Shown here in pieces: positions 41,041 to 52,960 of a stretch of DNA of 64,000 nt. The stretch's first letter is position 1. Each line of letters starts with the position of its first letter. The position numbers and the translations under genes were made by a program. Below the pieces are notes generated by a model, which was not told where the DNA came from, made no database searches, and was given only the letters and a program-made list of their open reading frames with translations. The DNA is from Actinernus sp. WN-2022 (Eukaryota > Cnidaria > Anthozoa > Actiniaria > Actinernidae): contig JAOWCC010000916.1 in assembly GCA_030867875.1 (NCBI GenBank), positions 1,744,001 through 1,808,000 on the forward strand, in the 5' to 3' direction.

Positions 41041-42230
41041 TTTAGGACAAGTACTTTGGACACCACGTAGTTGGTGTGCTAGTACGAAACACATGCATTA
41101 CATGGTGCACATACAAAGTCCTTTGGAAGGCTCAAGCAATTGGGTCGTCGGGTTCGATTCCTGGTAGCCTATCTATCCAGCTTTCATATGATGCCAAGTT
41201 TATTGGTTTTGGTTCATTATTAAGGGAGTTACAAAAATTGGCGTGGACCCCAATTTACCCCAAAAAGTGCACAAATGACCATTTTTCTGCTATTTTCAGC
41301 ACGTTTTGATGTGCATCTCGGAAACTTTCCAAGGAACTTCCAAATGTTTTTCGCCGCTTTCATATGGTACCACTCCCATCTCCATACCTATTGCCAATAA
41401 AAAGTTAGTCATTTTCGTTTTTCGTGTTTGTACCACTTTTTCAAACGTCAATATCTCGGTGAGTATGGATAGGTTAGTCGATATGTTTCTTAGTGAAGGT
41501 AGCCTGTCTATCCAGGTTTCTAACCATACCAAGAACATAGGATTTGATTGCATATTCAGGAAATTACGGTAATCCTACAGGACACCACTTTTACCCTTTT
41601 TTCCTGATTTGTACCACTTGTACCACTTTGTACCACTTTTTCAAGAAGCGGAATCTCCGTGAGTTTGCAAAGGTTAGTAGATCTGTTTGTGAGTCAAGGT
41701 AGCCTGACTATCGAGCTTCACGATTGCACTATTTATATGAGATTTGAGCATAACTTAAGGGAGCTGTGACAATTAGCCTGGATCCATTTTTACCCCAAAA
41801 GTGACCAAAATGGTATATATATTTGTAAGTCCCAAATTTTTTTTTTCTTGGCATGAAACGTCATTTAAAGCCATTTCAGACCATATATTTTTTCGTTTTT
41901 TCCAAGAGGTCAAATCCGACCGGCTCACCGAGGTCGGTTGAGCGAGGGCTTTCATATGGCACCACTCCCATTTCCACAGGCCTTTTAATAAGCCCTGTGA
42001 AAAATGTCGCACTATTGAGAAAAAAAAAATTCATCGAAAAGAGGAGCCCAAAAAGTCTCACTTTCTTTTGGCAGTTGTACCACTTTGTACCAACTTGTAC
42101 CGGTTTTTAAGCACTTGTACCACTTTGTACCGTTTTGTACCACTTTGTACCGGTATAATTCTGGAGATTTGACTTTAGGCTGTTCTACAAAGATTAAGTG
42201 ATCGCCACATTTTAACCGCATAGAATATTA
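41040..42230. repeat. Diverged repeat block with TTGTACCACTT motifs
   Basis: CTTTCATATGG(T/C)ACCACTCCCAT occurs at 41360 and 41950. TTTGTACCACTTNGTACC occurs many times (41425, 41610-41640, 42075-42145). CCCCAAAA(A)GTG occurs at 41259 and 41794. No protein-coding signal is visible. It appears to be an ancient duplication of roughly 590 bp. Confidence 0.55.
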
Positions 42231-43000
42231 ATTGTAGTTTAAATATGATATTATAGGAAATCTTTTCCCTGGTTACCACTGGGAGATTTCAGTCTAAAGC
42301 CAGTGACTTTAGGCTGTTCTACAGAGACGAAGGCAGTGAATAAGTTAGAAACCTGTTACAGCCGTGAGATTTGAGTTCATAGTATTTTGAGTGCCGTTAA
42401 TTGCCGAGAGATTTCAGTTTAACATTTAGGCTGAGTTAGAACCCGTCAGTACCGTTAACTGCCGAGATATTTTAGTCCGGCTGAAGTACCCAGCCGTTAC
42501 CGCCGTTAATTTCCGAGAGATTAAGCTGTTCTACAAAAAGTGAATGAAATATAACCGTTACCGCTGTTTAATAGCGATACTTACTTGTGACGTCACACAG
42601 GCCAGTCACGCCACATTTGTCGCTTTCTGTGGATGGCAGAAACGAAGCGTGAACCCAGTCAGTTGCTTATAAAATATTACAGGTCGGTGCGTATTCATCG
42701 CCAAATTACTCTTCTTGTTCTTCAAATGCAAGCAAGCCCTTTCATCAACTTATAAGTCTTATAAAAGAATTAAGATCTGGAAGCAGAATTGAGAGGTATT
42801 TTGTGAGACCCAAATCGCTAGTTGCCATACAAGTCATACAAAACGCAGTGTTTTTGCCAACCACATTACATATGCAAATATATAAATGACGTCAGTGTTT
42901 ACAAACAGTATCGCTATTGTTTAGGCTGTCTTAAGTGAATGCCAGTTAGAACCCGTTAACTGCCGGGAGATGTCAGTCTAAAGACTGTTCTGCAGAGGAA
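42150..43000. repeat. Diverged repeats with GCCGAGAGATTTCAGT and CTGTTCTACA
   Basis: CTGTTCTACA (or CTGTTCTGCA) occurs at about 42180, 42309, 42532 and 42968, regularly near GAGATTTCAGTCTAAA-type and GTTAACTGCCG-type sequence. No gene is present. Confidence 0.55.
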
Positions 43001-43310
43001 ACAGTTTCACAGGGACGCAGTGTTTTTAAATTATTTTGTTTAACCTTCACAGGTTTTAGTTTTCTGTAGGGAGCTGGAGAATACGGAGACTCACCAGCTC
43101 ACTCGTTCTTCAATCAAAACTTTAAGATTGTATAAGTTATATAACGAAAATATGTTTTACCGGGTTTACCGAAAATATGTTTTACTCTTTCGAGTTTCGT
43201 AATCGTGTGGCCGGCTTCCTGTTGAGCTGCGCAGACTCACATTATGCAAATTTATATCATAAATGCTTGATAAATAAACCCTTTGATACGGAAGCCCAGG
43301 AGGGTCACTG

Positions 43311-43690
43311 ATGGTTTTTGTTTTTGCTTTTCTGTTTTTATTTTTTGAATTTCTCAATTTCAAATCGCTACTTTTGGATTTTGTTTGTCGTGTTTTCAAT
43401 TCCAAATGGCTATTTTCTCTTTTTGATTATTCCTTTTTCGATTTTGTTTTTACGTTTTTCAATTTCAAATCGCGTTTTTCGGTTTTTGTTTTTAAATTTT
43501 ATTTTTACATTTTTTTATTCCAAATCGCAATTTTTGTTTTTAGTTTTTCGGTTTTTGGATTTTGTTTTTCGGATTTCGGTTTTTATTTCTCGGTTTTTGA
43601 ATTTTGTTTTTCAATTTTTCACAAAATCGGTGAGTCCAAAAACAAAAACAGAATCCATGAGTTCAAAAACAAAATCGGTGAGTGTAGACC
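43311..43690. repeat. T-rich degenerate repeat (TTTTTG/TTTTTC)
   Basis: About 300 bp of TTTTNNNTTTTTC with interspersed AATTTCAAATCGC(A/T) and TTTCGGTTTTTG. The plus strand is low in A, and long Phe-rich frames there are artefacts of composition. It is followed by two copies of a GAGT(C/T)(C/A)AAAAACAAAA unit (43632-43690). Confidence 0.8.
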
Positions 43691-44394
43691 ATGATGCTCT
43701 GCGGCCCGATAGTAAAGATGGCGGACTGAGGAGGCGAAAAAGCGCATGCTGTTACTCCTGGTACGTACAGTGTTTTGTTAGTACATGTAAGTTATTATTA
43801 TGGATTATGTAATCGATAAGGTCCTTATCAATTCAGATATTCTTATCAATGCAGATATTCTTAATTGACCTGGTGAAAAAGTCGAAATCAAATGAAATAA
43901 TAGTGGAATATACGGCGTGGAATCGAGGTACATGTAAGCTTAACTTAAACTTCACTTTTAACTGACAGGTGAACTTTCTATTATTTAAACTAATTTGTGG
44001 TACTTGGATCGAAGCCGTCCCCGATCATCTCATTAGCTTAAAAGAAATCAACAAAAAGGAAGGTGAAATGGTATCTCAATCGTGGATTTAGAGTCTATGG
44101 TGGAAGAAACGGGATGTCTCAAGATAAAAGTATTTATCGAAACACAATAATATCTTATTAAAGGTCTTGCAAATTGAATCAACAGCTATAATCATAATCA
44201 TCTCGGTTTGGCATAATCCCTAATAAGTGTTTCCTAATCCACCGAACGGAAAAAGATGGTGGCAGTACACGCCGGGCTGGGACGAAGCCAGGTTTCCAAG
44301 TTCGTTCGCCTGCAAACATTTCCGGCCTGCGGATTTACACTAGAAAATTGCACTCTGCAGTCATGTTAATCAGCGGTTTGCACCTAAAATCAAG

Positions 44395-44988
44395 ATGGCG
44401 GAACCAGGGACGGAACTCGTTGTTGAAGTCAACGATGCTGTTCTATGCTATTTAAACTCTCACCACAACAACTCAAACGCACAAGAAATTGGCAACGAAT
44501 TTATGCAGTTGTCTAGGGCTGTAGTGAAGAAACACCTAACAAACGACGAAAGTTATAAGTATCACTTATCTCAACCGTCGCGTATGCTATCTCGGACGGT
44601 GGTGCTCTGGAATAAATCGATCATCAGGAAAATGAAACGGAACCCAAATTTGGCCCACCCATAGGCAGTGAAAATCAAATGGAACTTTCCAAAGGAGGTA
44701 TTCCTTTGTCTAAAAGCTGTTCTGACAACAAGTGAAATAGGTGCTACGATTGTTAAATGTAAAAGGGCCGTAGAAACTCTCCACGTGTCAGACGTTGACA
44801 AACTTCATTTGTTTTTCCTAAGAATGGCCAACAAGTATAGTAATTCGCTTAATGAAGAACGTAGTTTGGTTAAAACCGATAAGGATGGTTCATTTAGCCG
44901 AATCATTACCTCAATGGAACACCCTGCAGAGTTTAGATACTCGAAAACCCAGGAAACCATCACCATATCAGCAAGGTATGGACACTAA
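44395..44988 (+). pseudogene. Unknown protein, one in-frame TAG
   Basis: The ATG at 44395 (AAGATGGCGGAACC, good context) opens a frame with a single TAG at 44662-44664. It then stays open in the same frame to TAA at 44986-44988, about 198 codons. The first part has NAVLCYLNSHHNNSN-like helical sequence. The second has VFLCLKAVLTTSEIGATIVK and LHVSDVDKLHLFFLRMANKY. Upstream sequence (44220-44390) has gene-start character. No family is recognised. The continued open frame after the TAG argues for a recent nonsense mutation or a spliced-out segment. Confidence 0.4.
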
Positions 44989-45324
44989 TAATAGACATGG
45001 GGTGCCCCAACACACCTTGTAAGACATGGGAATACATTTACTGAAAGGAACATCCATGAACCCTCTAAGCTGGGAAATACAGAGAATGGCAGTTAAACAG
45101 AGTGGAATATTACTTGAACTTCCATGCCATTATTATTATAGCATAAATATAAGGCTTGAGATCTAAATCCCAGACCTAACTCATATATGCCAACTCTCCC
45201 AGATCAGCCAGGAGTGTCCAGATTTTGGACATCATCTCCCAGTCTCCCAGATAAAACATCAAATCTCCCAATGTCTGGCAATTTCCTCTTGTTTCCTCTA
45301 TTTTTCAGAGTATTTGTCTTTGCT

Positions 45325-45602
45325 TAGGGAGCGGTCAATATTTATAGGGTGGTAGGGGGTGGATGAGTTAGAGGAGGGGTTAGGAAATTTTGAGGGCTGC
45401 TGAAGGGGGTTATGTTTATTTCTTACTAGTAGAAGGAGGGGTTAAGGAAAGTTTGTACTATTATTTTAAACATCTGAAGGAGGGGTTATGAGAATCAACA
45501 ACTGCTCAGAGGAGGGGTTATCTTATTTTGAAGTATAAAATTAGAAAATCACCCACCCCTATAAAAAAATCACCCACCCTATATATAATGACCGTTCCCT
45601 TA
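45325..45602. mobile_element. MITE of 278 bp
   Basis: The left end TAGGGAGCGGTCAATATTTA (followed by TAGGGTGG) and the right end read on the minus strand (TAAGGGAACGGTCATTATAT, then ATAGGGTGGG) are inverted repeats. TTA at both borders suggests a TA or TTA target. The interior has four or five copies of GAGGAGGGGTTA. No coding capacity. Confidence 0.8.
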
Positions 45603-46146
45603 GGGTTTTTTTTTTTTAGTTTTCTAAAAGAATGCTGCCACCTTTAGATTGGCAGAGGTTGGCATGTATGCTAACTGTTGAACATTGTTAGATGGCAACA
45701 TTGCAGGCCTGTATTCCATATTCGTCCAACATCTCCATTGTTTTGGTGCCAGGTTTACATCCAACAAAGTTTGATGTTTCATTCAACAATGTTCAATAGT
45801 AATGTGTACGTCCAGACAAAATACCTTATTTTTTTGTTGGTATATAGTACAGAAAACGCCTTTTCCGAATTGAAAAGTATTAAGTAAAATCTAAAACCTT
45901 GATTGGAGATAATGCATGTATATTTTTGTGGGATGATAGTTACATGTACCTTACCGGTATGTTGTTTAGATCACAAAACAATATTTAATGTTTTGGGTTG
46001 AATTTATTATTGGTTAGAATTGTATCTTTTGCTTCAGGGTGTGATAATTTAAGGTGATACACATAAAAAATGGTAAACAAAAATTCAAACCAAAGTAACT
46101 TTCAAACCACAACATTATTCTTCATCATTAGGAGAGGGACGGGACA

Positions 46147-46287
46147 TTACAACCAATTTCAGAGTTACATGCATAGGCGGTGTTTTAGACAATCATTCGA
46201 CGTCCTCATTTGACACAAACATTCTGCACAAATTTCAGACACCCGGGAAAACACCGCCTATGCACGTAACACTGAAATTGGTTGTAA
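46147..46287. mobile_element. Fold-back element of 141 bp
   Basis: TTACAACCAATTTCAGAGTT followed by ACATGCATAGGCGGTGTTTT (46147-46186) is inverted at 46249-46287 with two or three mismatches. The outermost bases are TTACAACC and GGTTGTAA. No coding capacity. It is a likely small MITE. Confidence 0.8.
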
Positions 46288-47277
46288 CCTAAAATCCTGA
46301 ACTTGATAATTTGCGAGGATGCCAAAAAAAGTTGTAAAGGATTTTTTTTCAAACCAAGACCATCACGTCGAATTTGAAAGGCAGAAAAATTGAGATGCAT
46401 GTAACTAAGGGAGGCAACTTATACAGACATCTTTAATTTCAATAATCGCAAATGCACAGATCAAACTAATGTATGAAACCATCAAAGAATGAGCTGAAAG
46501 CATGTTTAATATACAAACTTCTTACATACATAAGCACTTGTTTCTGTGTTTAAATTATGCTTCCATAAAAGAAATATGATACTTGTAAATACCAGTATTT
46601 ATAAAATGTTCAAACCTGAAATAATAATTAATAATTATCTTTGGAATTTGATGGTCAAATTTGACTGATGATTTACTGTGATCTTGACCCCTGACTTCTG
46701 CTGGTAATGGACAACATAAGCTTCTGATATGGTCGTTTCCCTGACCATGGGAGGCATGGGGTTGCTAGCACTTGCCCGAGGTGCTACCCCAAACTTGTGG
46801 CAGACGGGAGTGTTTTACTTTTCCCGTGGTAGGTGCAGTCCAACTGGTCCTACCCCACTGCTGTTTTCTAAAGATACAGTTAAAAAAAAAAATTATGTTC
46901 ATATTAACTGTTACACAATTAGGAATGGATCATCATTTATTTGAAGGGAACATAGGGAATTTACCACTATAAACATTATTTTATGTGTGTACCAGCAATC
47001 CTAATCCTGCAAAAACGCATGCTTTGATGTTCCATTTTCCATTCCCCTAAAACAAACAAACTCACAAACAAACAAAGATCCATCTCTTATTTGTGTAAAA
47101 CATCAGGGCTTCTGTTAAAACCCAGCAATCACCTATAGATTGTACTAGTTATTTACCAATGAAATAGCCAATAAAGAAATGTAGAAGAACACTACATATG
47201 AATATCTGGATAAATCTTTTCTAAACTACCACAACTCCTCTTGAGCACCACTACCTTTTTTCCTTCCCTGCTAGCAG

Positions 47278-47607
47278 AGTCCCCTTTTCCTTTGTATTCG
47301 CTGAACTGATGGACATGAGGAAAAGAGAACTTTGCACAGCACTGGGTCGCAAATTATAATCTTATATTGAAACATACTGATTTGTATTTCCTTTGTGAAC
47401 AAGGTCAGCACATCATAACATCCTTTGATCCAACCTTCTGTACACATGCTTATTGTAACAATGTTCTGACCTGTAATAAGCATATACATACAGAAGCTTT
47501 GTCCACAATTGCGGCCGGTGGTTGGATCAAAGGATGTTATGACCCAACGCAGAGTCCTCTTTTCCTCCTGCCCATCAGTTCAACATTTGAATACAAAAGG
47601 AGACTCT
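47278..47607. mobile_element. Fold-back element of about 330 bp
   Basis: GAGTCCCCTTTTCCTTTGTA at 47278 is the inverted counterpart of the segment ending at 47607, with shared GAACTGATGG and GAGGAAAAGAG. Further in, AACATCCTTTGATCCAACC (47418-47436) is exactly inverted at 47519-47537. The arms are about 150 bp. No coding capacity. Confidence 0.75.
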
Positions 47608-47765
47608 AGCTCTTTGCAGGGAACTTTTCTCCAGGGTACATGTAGTGATCAATCACTGTTCAGTCTTAAAAAAACGAACATGTGCCAATGAGTAATTGTC
47701 TATCAATAATGAGACAGGGAGGCCTGCTTCATCTTACAAGGGCTGTTCTAATTACACGGTCTACT

Positions 47766-50104
47766 TTACAACGAAACACTGAGAAGACTGCGTATCTCAT
47801 CTGTTAATGTACCCTGCTGAGCAGTTTGCAAGACCTGCCTGTATAAAGCATATGAGCAGTAAACACAATTAAAAGCACTTGAATCCTTCCTAAATCCACA
47901 ATAACAGTACTCTGGAAGATCTAGCTCTTTTGGAATGTATTTGTTTTTGGACTTGGAATAACAAAAGCTTGAGGGATCAACTTTTCTCAACCAAATTGAG
48001 CTAATAAATTCATGCCGCATAACTAGAGCCCAGCGCTGGGATTTATTAGCATGTTTTGCAAAAGAGGCCAATATGACATGTTTGGCCTCTCTCCCCTGCA
48101 TGGTGTTGATACCAAGTCCCACTTCGTATTTGTCAAACAAACATTTTGTGTGAAATGGGACTGCATAGCCAACAGTCCAAGTAGTCGGACTTACTGATCT
48201 TAGAAGTAAAGAGCAGGTATTAAAGTAAAGGGAACAGCACTTCTGTAAATCAGGAATTATACTTCTATCAATAGTTACTCTGTTCATCATTGATACTGCA
48301 TCTCTGAGATTAACTGCTGCACATGTAACTGCTAAAAGCCTTAGCTTTTCAAATGGGAGGTCATTTTCCCTTCGCAGAGTCTATCAAAAACATAAACTTA
48401 TGACAGAACCCCTTTGTTTCCTTCCCAGTGAAACGGTACTCAATTTTTTTCTTCCTGCCATCTTTGAGCCACCGACTTATATTTTTGTAAAGCCTGGTTA
48501 GTTTACATTCATTTTTTAAAGTTTGTAAAAACTTCTTTAGTGGCAATTCATCTGGTAGCCTGTCAATATTAGTTACTTGTCCCCTTATTGAAGGCTCACT
48601 TCTTGAAACTGCCTCTTCTAAAAGATAACAGTGAAGCTGCTGACAGGCATCATTGGAGTTATGTAAAGGTTCTGAGTATGCAAAGTCTACTAACTTCTTG
48701 ATGATAGGCTCAAACTCCTGTCTAGACTTTTGTTCCTTTATAAACTTCAAAATCTTGTTTCGTTTGGTTGAGTCTGCTAAGTTACTCTGAGCTAACTCAT
48801 TTTTCTTTTGTTCTACTTTGGCTGCTACTGAAAGTCGGTTGCAGTAATTCCATGGCTGCCATGTACAGTCTTCCCCAAAACCTAGTGAGCCATTTACGGT
48901 ACTCACGTTATCAGAGTTAACATTTCCAAATGTGGAAAAATAATGGGCAGCATTAGTCAGTTCTCCAGCATATGTGGCAATCCATTTCATATCACTTGGT
49001 ACTAAATTAAATGTGAATTTAACAGGATTTTGTAAAATATTATACAACTTGCCCTCTATGTTTGAAATATCTATCACCAGCTTTTGGGCATACCGTATCA
49101 TAGCTTTATGTGATTCAGGGCAGTTAGCTCCAGCAATGAGAAAATTTTCAGATGGACTACCAATTCGCTCACCCACATTCATAAAAGACACAAGCCATGC
49201 TGTTGCCTCATTATCCTTTCCAAAAGGTGCTGCATCAGCACCAATAGTCACCTTAAAATGGTATTTGGGATCACCAAAGTGAATGAGAAAACCGTTTATC
49301 AAGTATGATATACATTTCAGCAAGCTCCAAGAGCAATTCCTCTAGATCCCTATAACAACCAGCAATGTTTTCATCATCACTAAGATCAAAACAGAAATCA
49401 CTTTTCATATACCCCAGGGAACCAGTATTAACAGTCTTAAGAAAAGATATAACTTTATCATAACTTAGAAGCTTTGGAATTTTCCCACCATTCTCAATCC
49501 TAATTCTGATTCTAGTGATTTTCTTGTTTACTTCTCTGGCTTTCATTGAAAGGTTAAGACGCACTGACTTGTACTTTTCTTTGCTGAGGAGGCCTTTGGT
49601 GTAGAGCACTTTAACACTTCTGTAACTATTCTCATTGGATTTCTCATAACTGTCTACTTGCTTGTCAGTAATTACATTTATTGCTTTCAGGGCCTTCTTA
49701 GAATTAGATAAATACTGTACCAATTGGTTACAATTGACTGAATTTACTAATGAATACCACATTCCATCATAGCATGGTTTACTGTCAGCAGCTGTTGCCC
49801 CGTGAACTAATGAGCATTGATCAATGGTTTCCATTTTCCTATTATTAGCTGAGCTTGACGTTACCTGTTCTATAAGTTTTTCTGAGTTCTCCTTTTGCAC
49901 CAGGGATGGAACAGCTTCACGTCTTGCCCTCTTCCTCCTTTCTGTTGTTTCAGGAAGTAGAGTTCTTTTCCTTCCTGTCTTGCTGCCAGATTCCACCTCT
50001 TTTTGCAGGTCAGCATTTTTCTTCTGTAGTCTCTTTAACTGTAGGTTCAGTTCAAATTTAAAGGCATAATTTGCATTTACATGGGGGATGTTTTGAGTGT
50101 ACAC
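47766..50104 (-). pseudogene. Unclassified transposon-type protein, two frameshifts
   Basis: Reading right to left, 50104-49271 gives a basic coiled N-terminus (LQLKRLQKKNADLQKEVE, RKRTLLPETTERRKRARR) and a helical region. Then 49323-48361 gives VTIGADAAPFGKDNEATAWL, VSFMNVGERIG, NLVPSDMKWIATYAGELTNA and AHYFSTFGNV. Then 48290-47766 gives TVGYAVPFHTKCLFDKYEVG, GLGINTMQGREAKH and a Cys cluster (YCYCGF..FNCVYC). Frame changes lie at about 49275-49320 and 48365-48375. The Asp in IGADAAPF, the Asp in VPSDMKW and a later Glu could be a DDE-like catalytic set, but this is speculative. Multi-copy occurrence in cnidarians and no obvious host role point to a transposable element. No superfamily is assigned. 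Confidence 0.55.
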
Positions 50105-50639
50105 TTATAACGATACCCAGAAAACTGCCTAATTGCCCACCTCTGTTATACAGTCAGCCACCCCTACATTATATATAATGGCCACTTTGCAAAGTCCCAA
50201 AGTTGCCCGTTATACTGAGGCTTCGATCACTTATTACAAACTTACCCTTGATGTCAAGGAGTTAAATTTCTTCTTTTCTTCATTCAACGTGCAAGAATTC
50301 TCCAAGAAGGACTCTTTTAACACCCTCCTTCTTTGGGCCAACTCTCCAATCGGGAAGTGGATTTTGGCCACCTTTATGTCTACCTTTGGCCATGTCTGTA
50401 GAAACTCTCAAAAGAAACACAACTTAGAGGGAAAATAAACTGCATCATTTTCAATGATTGAACAACAGTAATAAGCAAACTTTAATCAGGAACTACCACA
50501 GGTAAAAAGGACTAGTTATCTACACCTTAGCAATATGGAGCAGACCAAGTCATGTCCTGTCCTGTTACCTTGGTTTGACCAGTGTTTTTATACTGTACAT
50601 CGTCTTTTAGCTGTTTCTTCACCAGAGCTCTAACTAAGT

Positions 50640-52960
50640 TATCGTTTCTTTACGGTTAGAGCCTATTGGAATAGCAGAGAAGGAGTCACTTAATGAAATA
50701 TTTGATCGAAAACTCAAACCGCTTCACGACAAGATGGACTCCATGAAGTTGTAACTCAAAGACGCTATGTCATCGCTGAGTTTCCCGAGTGATAAATATG
50801 ATGAGTTATCCAGTAGAGTTGAACAAATGGAGGCCAAGGGAAAGGAATTCGACTATGATAAAGTCTGGCTTGTCAGCGAGTGCCAAACGTTGATGAAGAA
50901 GTGCCGTGACATTGAAACTGCACAAGATGAACTTGAGCAATATTCGAGGCATGACTGCCTCGAAATTAGAAGTATTCCCGTTGAACACAAGGAAAATACA
51001 ACCAAAATCGTTGTGGATCTCACCAATAAGCTCAATGTGGATCTAAAGAACTCTGATATTTCTAAGTCATCGAACCCCTTCAAATACTAACAAGGCAAGA
51101 CGCAGAGGCGAAACTGTGCCTAATATTCCTGTAATTATAGTCAAGTTCGTACAGCGTGACATACGGGATGCAAGAGCAAAGCTACCAAAGACTACCAAAG
51201 ACTACCAAAGACCTTGACTTTACCAGTTACAGAGAGGGGAATATTTTCATAGTGGAGTCTAACCCAGAAGAGAAAGGTGCTATTTAGCGAATGTCTCCAA
51301 TTTAGAAGAATGAGAAGTTCAGTTTATCTGGACCAGGAACGGTCGGATTTATCTGAGAACGAACGTGGATAGTCCGGCTATTTATGTCCCAAACAAAGAT
51401 AAACTGCAACATCTCCAGTCATCTGCAGCTACTCAAAATGAAAGGTTATTTTGACTTACTGGAGGTATATAGAGGCAAGTGGTTACTATTTATTTGGATT
51501 TAGTTATTATTTCTGTCGTAATATTAAGTTACATTAACTTTACAGTTTGTAATCTATTTCCCTAAATGGCGAATCGTGATAGTTTGAATAACTTGCCTCA
51601 ATTAGAAATTATATTATCACTAAGTAGCGTCTCAACGCAAATGATATTGATCTAGAGTTATCTATAATCATTCCTCTAAAAAAAATTGGCAAAAGGGAAC
51701 TAAAGCTTCATTCTAAGCCCTGGGTTACAAAGGCATTACAGGTATCAATTAATGTTAAAAACGGGTTATTTAAGCAAAATGTCTATCACTGCATGAAATA
51801 TAGGCAATACCGAAATAGATTAAATAAGCTTTTAAAAATTATAAAGGAAACATATTATACCAGTTTCCTGTTACATGTAGTGAAATTGAACTTGAAATTA
51901 CAAATCTAAGCTCCACTAAAGCTTCTAGTCCATTCAGTGTACCAACAAGATTGCTCAACATTTTGAAGCTGTCTATCAAAACCTCTGGAAATACTATTCA
52001 ATGCTTCGTTTTCTACTGGAGTGGTGCCTGACCAATTTAAAGTAGCCCGTGTAATTCCTGTTTATAAACAAGGTTCACAACCATGTGTTATCAACTATCG
52101 ACCAATATCACTTCTCTCAATTTTTAATAAACTTCTTGAGAAGTTAATGTATAACAGACTAATTAATTTTATTGAACAACATGATATTCTATATAAAGGC
52201 CAGTTTGGTTTCAGATCCAATCATTCAACTGTCCAGGCAATAACCTTAATTACTGATAAAATTCAACAAGCTATCGAGGACCGTTTATTTTCTTGTGGTA
52301 TCTTTTTAGACCTGAGCAAGGCCTTCGATACTGTGAACCACAATATTCTTTTGCAGAAACTAGAATACTAAGGAATAAGAGGCTTCCTTCTCAGTTGGTT
52401 TACTTCTTATCTTTGCAATAGCAAACAGTTTGTCTCAATAGGTAGTTGTCAATCTAATGAGCTTTTTGTTTGCTGTGGGGTACTTCAAACATCCGTACTC
52501 GGTCCCTTGGTTTTTCTTCTATATATATCAATGATTTCAGTAGCTGTTCTAGTTTATTTGACTTTCACCTTTTTGCTGACGACTCAAATCTCTTATACAA
52601 ATAGACGTTTGGTGGACCTGGAAACTAACATAAACAGTAATTGAACTGATGTAAATGCGATATTTCACCCCCTCATAAGAAAATTGTCTATAATATTAAC
52701 CTCTACATAAATGGAAAAGCAGTTGAGAAGGCCAATACTATAAAATACCTTGGTGTATATATAGAGTCAAATATTAATTGAAAAAGTCACCTTCAATAAA
52801 AAATTAAACGTAGTATAGGTGTCTTGTCTAAAATTCGTAAGGAAGCTTTAATTGGCTCTTATTAATTCTCATATTTAATTGACTTATTGGGCTATCTAAC
52901 TCGTTTAGCGAAAGCTATTTTAGATACCTACACCAATATTTAGTATAAATTTATTTTCCT
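50640..52960 (+). pseudogene. Non-LTR retrotransposon: ORF1 and reverse transcriptase, degraded
   Basis: An ORF1-like piece (about 50690-51090) has a coiled region and EQYSRHDCLEIRSIPVEHKE, typical of ORF1 proteins of CR1/Jockey-group LINEs. After a damaged endonuclease region (LHSKPWVTKALQ near 51710), the RT runs from 52021: [70 protein letters not shown] (motif A). After a stop at 52369, FHLFADDSNLLYK (52562-52600, catalytic motif C) and IKYLGVYIES follow. Stops and frameshifts make it non-functional. It shares motif wording with the 33.4-kb copy, so both are one family. Confidence 0.85.

Noticed and set aside
43311..43812. Long Phe-rich open frames
   Set aside because: They result from a T-rich degenerate repeat with almost no A on the plus strand. 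No start context, splice site or domain.
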